Below are positions 7,884 to 14,892 of a stretch of 46,895 nucleotides of DNA, piece by piece (position 1 is the stretch's first letter; each line of letters opens with the position of its first letter). The stretch lies in NCBI RefSeq assembly GCF_004343035.1, contig NZ_SMCQ01000024.1, positions 1 through 46,895 of the forward strand, given 5' to 3'. Source of the stretch: Longibaculum muris (GTDB taxonomy: Bacteria; Bacillota_I; Bacilli_A; Erysipelotrichales; Coprobacillaceae). The position numbers were made by a program, and so were the translations under genes. A model generated the notes under the pieces. It was not told where the DNA came from. It did no database searches and was given only the letters and a program-made list of their open reading frames with translations.

Positions 7884-8690
7884 ATGCTTTACCAATATGA
7901 AGATTCTATATTAAATTATGATGTTATTGGCAAAGGGAAGCCTATTGTCATTATTCATGGTTTTGGTGGAAATATGGCTTATATGAAAGCGTGTATGGAG
8001 CCAGTTTTTAAAAAATGCCATGGATATCAACGCATTTATATCGATTTACCTGGAATGGGAAAATCTAAATTCAATATAAAGTATGCAAGTTCAGATGCTA
8101 TTTTAGATATCATTGTTTCTTTTATTAAAGAACATATCAATCAACCATTTTTAGTTGTAGGACAGTCATATGGTGGATATATTGCTAGAGGAGTATTATC
8201 ATATTTTGGAAAACAGGTAGATGGAATGATGCTTCTTTGTCCTGTAGTACATCCTGAGAATAGAAATGTTGAAAACGCATGTATAAAATATGCAGATGAA
8301 GAGTTTCTATCAAAGCTGAATGCTGACGATAAAGATGCTTACCTTGAGTATGCAGTAGTCATTAATGAAACAACATATCAAAGATTCCATCAATCAGCGC
8401 ATAGTGCGCTTCAAGAAGCTAATCAAGAATTTCTTATGACTCTTAAAAATCATTACACATGTTCTTTTGATATTGACGAGAAAATCAAAAAATTGTGTTA
8501 TGATAAGCCAGTTTTATTTATAACAGCGCATCAGGATATTTGCGTAGGTTATAAAGATTTATGGAACTTGATAGATGATTATCCAAAAGCAAGTTTTTAT
8601 ATGGTTGACAAAGCTGGTCATAATATGCAAACGGAACAACCTGATATATTTGAGGCACTAGTTAAACAGTGGTTACAGAATATCAATTAA
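7884..8690 (+). CDS. Alpha/beta-fold hydrolase
   Basis: 268 residues. It shows VIIHGFGGN (oxyanion loop), the nucleophile elbow VGQSYGGY with Ser, an acid in the TAHQDICVGY region and a C-terminal AGHNMQTEQPD with the catalytic His. This is a complete Ser-Asp-His triad of the esterase/lipase group that also contains proline iminopeptidase and haloperoxidase-like enzymes. There is no signal peptide, so it is cytoplasmic. AAGGAGG precedes the start, 12 bases after the aldo/keto reductase. The substrate is unknown. Confidence 0.88.
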   Translation: MLYQYEDSILNYDVIGKGKPIVIIHGFGGNMAYMKACMEPVFKKCHGYQRIYIDLPGMGKSKFNIKYASSDAILDIIVSFIKEHINQPFLVVGQSYGGYIARGVLSYFGKQVDGMMLLCPVVHPENRNVENACIKYADEEFLSKLNADDKDAYLEYAVVINETTYQRFHQSAHSALQEANQEFLMTLKNHYTCSFDIDEKIKKLCYDKPVLFITAHQDICVGYKDLWNLIDDYPKASFYMVDKAGHNMQTEQPDIFEALVKQWLQNIN

Positions 8691-8838
8691 TTTTTACAAT
8701 GTATTTTGTATAAAAATTTAATATATCTATTTTAGTATTATGAATATGTTCCAAACTCAATTTGCTTCATTTTATTTGGTTTCTTATTTGATGTCTAAAT
8801 GTTTTAAAAGAATTATCTAAGATATTATCTAAAATTTA

Positions 8839-9411
8839 ATGTTAAATATCTTGAAAAGAGAGGAAAAATATATAAATAAAAATGTTTTAGTTATTTCAAC
8901 CAGCCCAAGAGTGAAAGGGAACTCTAATCTACTTGCAGATGAGTTTATTCGTGGAGTAAAAGAAACGGATAACATAGTAGAAAAAATCAGTTTACATGAT
9001 AAGGCAATCAATTTCTGTAAAGGATGTCTTGCTTGTCAAAAAACAAAGCAATGCGTGATTAAAGATGATGCCAATTGGATTGCACAAAAAATGTTAAAAG
9101 CAGACGTGATTGTATTTACAACACCAGTATACTATTATGGCATGAGTGGGCAAATGAAAACAATGTTAGATCGAGCAAACCCTCTATATACTGCTGATTA
9201 TTCATTTAGAGATATTTATTTGCTAGCAAGTGCTGCTGACGAGGATGAAAGTGCTGTTGACGGTACAATTACTGGCATTCAAGGTTGGATAAGTTGTTTT
9301 GAAAAAGCAGAGTTGAAAGGCTATGTTTTTGCAGGCGGTGTAGATGGAGTTGGTGCTATTAAAGGGCATGAAGCTTTACAAAAGGCGTATGAAATGGGTA
9401 AAGCTATTTAG
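8839..9411 (+). CDS. Flavodoxin-family NAD(P)H-dependent oxidoreductase; start codon doubtful
   Basis: The body is a flavodoxin-like reductase: NVLVISTSPR, GNSNLLADEF (FMN loop), CKGCLACQ and TTPVYYYGMSGQMKTMLDR, homologous to the gene at 5589. The start is odd. The only upstream ATG in frame (8839) has no ribosome site, whereas a strong AGAGAGGA (8857-8864) is correctly spaced for codon 8872-8874. That codon is ATA, followed by AAT AAA AAT, where relatives begin MNKN. An ATG to ATA change of the original start would explain this and would reduce or abolish expression. It ends overlapping the lipoprotein gene. Length from 8872 would be 179 residues, normal for the family. Confidence 0.8.
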   Translation: MLNILKREEKYINKNVLVISTSPRVKGNSNLLADEFIRGVKETDNIVEKISLHDKAINFCKGCLACQKTKQCVIKDDANWIAQKMLKADVIVFTTPVYYYGMSGQMKTMLDRANPLYTADYSFRDIYLLASAADEDESAVDGTITGIQGWISCFEKAELKGYVFAGGVDGVGAIKGHEALQKAYEMGKAI

Positions 9412-9874
9412 TTTTGTTATTATTATCATGATTTTAACTTCATGTAGTGATAATAAACCTGTCAACAATATAGTGAGAGAAAAATCAACCATTGAACAAC
9501 AAGAAAGTAGTGAGAAAAATAAAATGATAGATGTTAATATAGTTATAGAAAATCAAACATTTCATGCCAAATTATATTCAAATGATTCGACAAAAGCATT
9601 GATTAAAAAATTACCTATTACAATGACCATGAATGAATTAAATGGAAATGAAAAGTATAGTTATTTGAGTGAGGAATTACCTTCAAGTAATGACTATACT
9701 GGAAATATTAACACTGGTGATATTATGCTATTCAATAATGATTGTTTAGTTATCTTTTATAAAGATTTTAGTACAACATACCATTATACAAAATTAGGTC
9801 GTATTTCTGATATAGATAATCTGGAAAAAACATTAAGTGTCGAAAATGTAGAAGTTACATTTGAAATCGAATAA
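9389..9874 (+). CDS. Cyclophilin-like-fold lipoprotein
   Basis: 161 residues from the ATG at 9389; longer frames start inside the flavodoxin gene. Residues 1-19 form a lipoprotein signal ending in the lipobox LTSC, so the mature protein should be anchored outside the membrane. The mature region (VIENQTFHAKLYSNDSTKALIKKLPITMTMNEL, shown by its strands from about residue 45) matches the compact cyclophilin_like domain found beside flavodoxins and aldo/keto reductases in gut Firmicutes. No prolyl-isomerase activity is established for this subgroup. It overlaps the preceding gene by 23 bases in another frame, implying coupled translation. Confidence 0.72.
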   Translation: MKWVKLFSFVIIIMILTSCSDNKPVNNIVREKSTIEQQESSEKNKMIDVNIVIENQTFHAKLYSNDSTKALIKKLPITMTMNELNGNEKYSYLSEELPSSNDYTGNINTGDIMLFNNDCLVIFYKDFSTTYHYTKLGRISDIDNLEKTLSVENVEVTFEIE

Positions 9875-9889
9875 GTAAGAGGAATGAAT

Positions 9890-10114
9890 ATGACAAAATT
9901 TATTGATGAACGTAATGAGTTTAAACAGTGTTTGTTGGATTTAGGATGTAATCATGAAAAAATAGAGAAATGTATGGTTTTAGCAGAGAATGAAAAGGTT
10001 ACTGAATTATTAAAATTTCTTTCAGAGCATCGTTCAGTTTTGTTAGAAAATCTTCATGAAAGTCAGAAGAAAATAGATTGTTTAGATTATATAGTTTTTC
10101 AAATTAAAAAATAA
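9890..10114 (+). CDS. Small helical protein of unknown function
   Basis: 74 residues from the ATG at 9890, which is correctly spaced from AGAGGA; the ATG six bases earlier abuts the ribosome site. It is entirely helical, with two Cys near residues 15-30 and a conserved-looking tail SQKKIDCLDYIVFQI that resembles the C-terminal helix of MerR-type regulators, but there is no DNA-binding domain. Small proteins of this kind occur in similar flavodoxin/reductase operons. Function unknown. Confidence 0.6.
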   Translation: MTKFIDERNEFKQCLLDLGCNHEKIEKCMVLAENEKVTELLKFLSEHRSVLLENLHESQKKIDCLDYIVFQIKK

Positions 10115-10149
10115 AAAATTTAATAAAACATAAATAGGAGGAATATTTT

Positions 10150-11142
10150 ATGAATAAAGATTTAAATTTAGTATCTGAGTGGGATAAAACTTTTCCAAAA
10201 AGTGAAAAGGTAGATCATCAAAAAGTTACTTTTCACAATCGATATGGTATTACACTTGTAGCGGATATGTATACACCAAAAAATATGGAAGGTAAATTAG
10301 CAGCGATTGCTGTATGTGGCCCTTTTGGTGCTGTAAAAGAACAATGTTCTGGATTATATGCACAAAAAATAGCTGAAAGAGGTTTTATAAGTATTGCTTT
10401 TGATCCATCATTTACTGGGGAATCTAGTGGAATGCCAAGATATATGGCTAGTCCTGATATTAACACAGAAGATTTTCAAGCTGCAGTAGATTTTTTATCG
10501 GTTCAAGGTAATGTAGATGCTGATAAGATTGGAATTATTGGTATTTGTGGTTGGGGCGGTATGGCTCTAAATGTAGCAGCCCTTGATACAAGAATTAAGG
10601 CTACTGTTGCTTCAACAATGTATGATATGTCAAGAGTGGGTGCAAATGGATATTTTGATGAGCAAGACAGCGAAGAAGCAAGATATAATGCAAAAATTGC
10701 TTTAAATGCTCAACGATTAATTGATTATAAAAACGGAAGTTATGAAAGAGCTGGTGGATGTATGGAACTTCCTGTTCCTGAAGATGCACCATTCTTTGTA
10801 AGAGATTATTCAGAATATTATAAGGGGCGTGCATATCATAAAAGAAGTTTAAACTCTAATGAAGGTTGGAATAAAATTGGTACTATGTCTTTTATCAATC
10901 AACCAATTTTACAGTATTCAAATGAAATTAGAAGTGCAGTATTAATAATACATGGAGATAAAGCACATTCTTACTATTTTGGTAAAGATGCTTATGAGGA
11001 TATGATTAAAGATAGCAAATATGCATCAAATAAAGAATTATTAACTATATCTGGAGCTGTTCATACAGATCTTTACGATAATTTAGATGTTATTCCATTT
11101 GATAAGATTGAGGAATTCTTAAAAATAAATCTAAACTATTAA
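10150..11142 (+). CDS. Alpha/beta hydrolase with Cys/Trp at the nucleophile elbow
   Basis: 330 residues with the dienelactone-hydrolase/S9-like layout: FHNRYGITLVADMYTP beta-hairpin, AFDPSFTGES, an elbow GICGWGG (Cys133, Trp135) and a C-terminal LIIHGDKAHS with the acid and ISGAVHTDLYD with the His. The canonical GxSxG Ser is missing; Cys133 is the only plausible nucleophile at the elbow. I recall the same GICGWGG in relatives, so it is probably a family trait and not decay. TAGGAGG precedes the start, 35 bases after the small protein gene. It is the last gene of the LysR-linked run. Substrate unknown. Confidence 0.8.
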   Translation: MNKDLNLVSEWDKTFPKSEKVDHQKVTFHNRYGITLVADMYTPKNMEGKLAAIAVCGPFGAVKEQCSGLYAQKIAERGFISIAFDPSFTGESSGMPRYMASPDINTEDFQAAVDFLSVQGNVDADKIGIIGICGWGGMALNVAALDTRIKATVASTMYDMSRVGANGYFDEQDSEEARYNAKIALNAQRLIDYKNGSYERAGGCMELPVPEDAPFFVRDYSEYYKGRAYHKRSLNSNEGWNKIGTMSFINQPILQYSNEIRSAVLIIHGDKAHSYYFGKDAYEDMIKDSKYASNKELLTISGAVHTDLYDNLDVIPFDKIEEFLKINLNY

Positions 11143-11658
11143 TCTGTAGATATTAAACACAATACACTTGTCTGTTGATTAATAATTAAAGAGATTTTAT
11201 ATAAAATTTCTTTAAAGAGAATCATTTTAAGTACCATTAGAATCTTCTAATGCATAAAGATAATAACTATATAGTTAAATAGTTAAGTAGGGCAGTAAAT
11301 GATAAAAATTCATTCTTCAGAGTTACATAATTGAATGGCATTAATACAGTTTATATTGAAAAAAGCCTTACAAAAATTTGATTTGATACTATTTTTGTTG
11401 ATTCATTGATTCTATTTTGATACCATATATTCATCAAGAGAAAAACATTATATAAAATACGAGAGAAATAGTGGAATATTTTTGCAAAGCACTAACTTAA
11501 ATAGGTTAGTAAAAATAAAGCATTTATCGAGAATGAATAAAATCACCTACGGGTGATTTTTTTGCTATAATGTAAGTAGAACTGTTTATATGTAAGTCAA
11601 TCCAAAAACATTTTAAATGTGAAAAAAATCAGTATACTTAAAGTAGGAGGTGGAAAGA
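11143..11658. other. 516-base intergenic region without a recognisable gene
   Basis: AT-rich, with stops in all frames. Visible structure: a perfect hairpin CATTAGAA-TC-TTCTAATG (11235-11252), a dyad ACTAAC/GTTAGT (11491-11510) and a terminator at 11539-11563. The long distance from the upstream gene to the terminator suggests decayed sequence in between. The last 20 bases carry the AGGAGG site of the next gene. Confidence 0.5.
11539..11563 (+). terminator. Intrinsic terminator
   Basis: AAAATCACC (11539-11547) pairs with GGTGATTTT (11552-11560), loop TACG, followed by more T. It is 400 bases beyond the nearest upstream gene. The A-rich left flank would allow it to work in both directions. 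Confidence 0.75.
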
Positions 11659-12933
11659 ATGGGACTAGGACTAATTATTTTTGGCTTCTTCTGTTTACAT
11701 TTTCATTATTTAGATGCCAGTGTCTACAGTGTAGAATTGTTTCCTTTAAGTTTAGGTCTACTTATTATTTTACTTGGTTTTCTTTATGCTTATCATTATA
11801 CACATCAAAAAGCTTATTTAGCTTTTTCACTGATGAGTTGTCTGATGATTACATTAACCTTTATCCCGTATGTTAGATTTATCTATTTATTAGGGCAAAC
11901 CATTTTATATGGAAGTTATTTGTTATTTGTAATCAAACAAAATAAAGATTATGATTATATCAAAAAATTAAAGTTATGGAGTAGTCTTTATTTTATCAGC
12001 GGGTTATGTAAAGCTTTTTGTTATCAACAAAGGCTTTACCAGTTTAACACGGTGGCATCACTTTTTATCAGTGTCTTTGTGATTGCGACATTGTGGCATT
12101 TATATAAAATAAAAAAACAAACACATCAAGAAACAAGACCTCAGCTCACAAGAAAACATATTCCTTATTATGGATATTTAGTGATTATTGGGGTGAGTAT
12201 TTCACTTATTGTTATTGCACATTCTTATTTAATAGACTTTGTTGAAAATAAAAATTGTTATTTTGAAGCTTATGAAATTGTTAGTGATAAAGCAACAGTT
12301 CAATATGTTGTTGATTATCAAGCACCATACCTTCATCAAAGTGAGGTCAATTTAAAAAATCGACCTACTGTGATTTTAAAAGATCATATCAAACCAAAAA
12401 AAGCACAAATTTATATTGGGGATAATATTATTTCACAAGGATATTTTCATGAAATTGATGATAATCTCACTTATATGGAAGATGTATTGGATAGCCGTTT
12501 TGCTATTCATTTGTATAATCATTATCTTCCACAATGTCGAATCGTTTTAGATGATGTTTCATATCCAGCCAAACTTCAAAAAATGAATTATCAAGAATAT
12601 GGTTATGAAGACGATTTTGTGAAAATCAGTCGTTGTTATGTGAGTGAAGATTATATTTTGAGTTATCCAAGAATAGAATGGAAAAATCAAAGTATCAGAC
12701 TTCAATCACTATCATTCATTGATAACAATAATCAAGAAATAGAAAAATTAGAGTATATGAATGATCGTCATTTTAATGAGGATTATCATGATTTTCGTAC
12801 CATTGTTTTTGAAACTTCCGTATATACTTCTTATCAAAAATCAACGCGATTGAAGGTCGTTTATAAAGACCAAAATCAACAAATCATAGAAAAGGAATAT
12901 GTATTAGAACCTTATGAAAATTCTAGCTCATAA
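11659..12933 (+). CDS. Polytopic membrane protein with large soluble C-terminal domain
   Basis: 424 residues starting at the ATG 8 bases after AGGAGG. About five hydrophobic helices fill residues 1-145, a basic stretch follows, then another helix (YLVIIGVSISLIVIAHSYLI) at about 170-195 and a hydrophilic domain of about 230 residues, probably on the outside and rich in Tyr and Asp. I do not recognise a family. The gene overlaps the LytTR regulator by 20 bases, so the products probably work together: a membrane sensor or the exported target whose expression the regulator sets. The LytTR partner has no receiver domain, so no histidine kinase role is claimed. Confidence 0.7.
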   Translation: MGLGLIIFGFFCLHFHYLDASVYSVELFPLSLGLLIILLGFLYAYHYTHQKAYLAFSLMSCLMITLTFIPYVRFIYLLGQTILYGSYLLFVIKQNKDYDYIKKLKLWSSLYFISGLCKAFCYQQRLYQFNTVASLFISVFVIATLWHLYKIKKQTHQETRPQLTRKHIPYYGYLVIIGVSISLIVIAHSYLIDFVENKNCYFEAYEIVSDKATVQYVVDYQAPYLHQSEVNLKNRPTVILKDHIKPKKAQIYIGDNIISQGYFHEIDDNLTYMEDVLDSRFAIHLYNHYLPQCRIVLDDVSYPAKLQKMNYQEYGYEDDFVKISRCYVSEDYILSYPRIEWKNQSIRLQSLSFIDNNNQEIEKLEYMNDRHFNEDYHDFRTIVFETSVYTSYQKSTRLKVVYKDQNQQIIEKEYVLEPYENSSS

Positions 12934-13420
12934 TCAAAATATATCCATTTTACAAGAAAAGTTTCAAAGATATAATGATTTGGATGTGGTTTTGGTTGAA
13001 AGAGGACTTGATTTTCAAGGGGTTGCTTATGTTTTTGATATGCAGCATTTAGAAGAAGTGGAAGCGTATTTACAATCGTTAGAAACATCTGCTTTAGTTA
13101 TTTATGGCAAGAAAAATCAACGGATTTATAAGATTGATGTTTATAAGATTGTTTATATTGAAGGTTTTTCTAAGGAAGCTTATATTCATACAATGGATGA
13201 ACAATATGAGATTAAAGAGAAACTTTATGAATTAGAAGAACGTTTATTTGATTATGGGTTTGTGAGGATTAGTAAATCTTTAATTATTAATTGTCGAATG
13301 ATTGAATCATTAGAACCCTTATTAAATATGAAATATCGGATTTATTTAAAGAATGGCGAGTATGTAGAATTAACACGTAATTATATTGCAAGTTTTAAAA
13401 AATATTTGAAGATGAGGTGA
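12914..13420 (+). CDS. LytTR-domain transcriptional regulator without receiver domain
   Basis: 168 residues. Residues about 70-165 are a LytTR DNA-binding domain: KIDVYKIVYIEGFSKEAYIH, KLYELEERL, GFVRISKSLIINC and a terminal ELTRNYIASFKKYL. The first 65 residues are a small alpha/beta region without the phospho-acceptor Asp pattern of a response regulator. Short LytTR proteins of this type usually sit next to membrane proteins that inhibit them or that they control, and both neighbours here are membrane proteins. Overlaps the upstream gene by 20 bases and is followed 7 bases later by the next, so the three form one unit. Confidence 0.85.
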   Translation: MKILAHNQNISILQEKFQRYNDLDVVLVERGLDFQGVAYVFDMQHLEEVEAYLQSLETSALVIYGKKNQRIYKIDVYKIVYIEGFSKEAYIHTMDEQYEIKEKLYELEERLFDYGFVRISKSLIINCRMIESLEPLLNMKYRIYLKNGEYVELTRNYIASFKKYLKMR

Positions 13421-13427
13421 TGAACTA

Positions 13428-13802
13428 ATGTTGGAAAAATTAAGTATTCGTTTTGTAACAAGTTTGATTTTTATGTGGTATATTTTTCAAATGACTGGCA
13501 TAGTTATTTATATTGATGTTTATATATTTTTAATGATGATTCTTTTTTCAGTGTTAGTCACTTTATTGATTGAATCATTATATAGTTTACTTCGTCACTT
13601 ACTTCGTTGGACGCCTTATTTACTATTAGGGATGATTGTAAGTATATGTTTGTTTTTCCATTTTGCTGGTGGGGGAATTTATTTAGGGTTACTTGTTTAT
13701 ACGTTGATATCTGTTGGTATACAGTTATATCGTGAATATAAAATGGAAAAGCTATTAAATGTTGCACTGGACAATTGGAATAAAAATGATACTATTGAAT
13801 AA
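13428..13802 (+). CDS. Small membrane protein paired with the LytTR regulator
   Basis: 124 residues, four hydrophobic helices with short loops and a charged tail (EYKMEKLLNVALDNWNKND). Length, topology and position directly after a LytTR gene recall the DUF3021-type partners that hold LytTR regulators inactive at the membrane, but sequence identity to that family is not evident. GAGGTGATG precedes the start. Role inferred from context only. Confidence 0.65.
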   Translation: MLEKLSIRFVTSLIFMWYIFQMTGIVIYIDVYIFLMMILFSVLVTLLIESLYSLLRHLLRWTPYLLLGMIVSICLFFHFAGGGIYLGLLVYTLISVGIQLYREYKMEKLLNVALDNWNKNDTIE

Positions 13803-13817
13803 AGAGGAGGTGTAAGG

Positions 13818-14786
13818 ATGAAGATATTGATGTTAGCACCATTACATGAAGAAGATTTTCAAAAAATTGAGAAAGCTTTTCCTAATGATTCTTTGACTTA
13901 TAGTACAAGTGAAGATGTTACTCAGGAAATGATAGATTGGTGTGATATTATTGTTGGGAATCCGAATGGACATATAGATTTAAATCGACCTCATATTCAA
14001 GCTTTATTATTACAAAGTGCAGGGAGTGAAGCCTTTATTAAACCAGGACGTTTAGCTCCACAAATCAAACTTGCAAATGCGAGTGGAACCTATGGCAAAG
14101 CGATTGCTGAACATATCATAGGAATGATTTTATTGTTAAATAAGAATTTAAAACAATATACTTTACAAATGCAAGAGCATCTTTGGAATCGATTATCAAC
14201 TGGTAAGGAAATATATCATAGTACAGTGGTTATTGTTGGATTAGGTGATATCGGTTATGAACTTGCTAAACGTTTAAAAGCTTTTGATTGTCATATTATT
14301 GGCGTGAAAAGGAGATTATGTGATTTACCACCACATATTGATGAAATTTATACAACTGAACATTTAGATGAAGTCTTACCCAAAGCTGATTATGTTATTT
14401 TGGCATTACCACAAACAAAAGAAACCATTCATTTGTTTGATCAAAAAAGATTGATGTTAATGAAAAAAGATGCTGTGCTTATTAATGTAGGTAGGGGAAG
14501 TGCAATCGTAAGTGAAGATTTAAAAACAGTTTTAAAGAAAGGTCATCTCTATGGAGTTGGGTTAGATGTCTTTGAAGAAGAACCACTATCTCAACAAGAT
14601 GAATTATGGGATTTTGATAATGTCATTATCACTCCACATGTTTCTGGTGGTTATGCTTGGAGGAGTGCCCGTCATTATTTCACGGATTTAGTCATTAGAA
14701 ATATTCATCATCTTAATCAAAATGAACCTTTAGAAAATGAAGTTGATTTTCAAACTGGTTATCGAAAAGTCATTGATTATAAATAA
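13818..14786 (+). CDS. D-isomer-specific 2-hydroxyacid dehydrogenase
   Basis: 322 residues, the family's usual size. NAD-binding site GLGDIGYELAKRL at about residues 140-155. The catalytic Arg lies in NVGRGSAIV, the Glu in DVFEEEPL and the His in ITPHVSGGY. These cytosolic enzymes interconvert 2-keto acids and D-2-hydroxy acids with NAD(P)H; substrate specificity (lactate, glycerate, phosphoglycerate or other) cannot be fixed. The start has GAGGAGG at good spacing, 15 bases after the small membrane protein, so it may be cotranscribed with the LytTR unit. Followed by a terminator. Confidence 0.9.
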   Translation: MKILMLAPLHEEDFQKIEKAFPNDSLTYSTSEDVTQEMIDWCDIIVGNPNGHIDLNRPHIQALLLQSAGSEAFIKPGRLAPQIKLANASGTYGKAIAEHIIGMILLLNKNLKQYTLQMQEHLWNRLSTGKEIYHSTVVIVGLGDIGYELAKRLKAFDCHIIGVKRRLCDLPPHIDEIYTTEHLDEVLPKADYVILALPQTKETIHLFDQKRLMLMKKDAVLINVGRGSAIVSEDLKTVLKKGHLYGVGLDVFEEEPLSQQDELWDFDNVIITPHVSGGYAWRSARHYFTDLVIRNIHHLNQNEPLENEVDFQTGYRKVIDYK

Positions 14787-14794
14787 AGATGTGA

Positions 14795-14819
14795 GGCTAT
14801 ACTTTTGTATAGTCTTTTT
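14795..14819 (+). terminator. Intrinsic terminator after the dehydrogenase
   Basis: GGCTATAC (14795-14802) pairs with GTATAGTC (14807-14814), loop TTTT, then TTTTT. It separates this transcript from the copper operon. Confidence 0.85.
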
Positions 14820-14828
14820 GCATATCAT

Positions 14829-14880
14829 TTGCTTTTTATAAAAAAATACTTATAATGATAATATACCCCCTAGGGGGGTG
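14829..14880 (+). promoter_or_regulatory. copA promoter with CsoR-type operator
   Basis: TTGCTT (14829-14834), 16-base spacer, TATAAT (14851-14856). Seven bases further, ATACCCCCTAGGGGGGT (14863-14879) is the GC-rich dyad typical of CsoR operators; it covers the expected transcription start. CsoR bound here would block initiation, and Cu(I) would release it. The regulator is encoded in the same operon. The rest of the region is very AT-rich, so the G/C palindrome stands out. Confidence 0.85.
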
Positions 14881-14892
14881 GGAGGTTATGCC

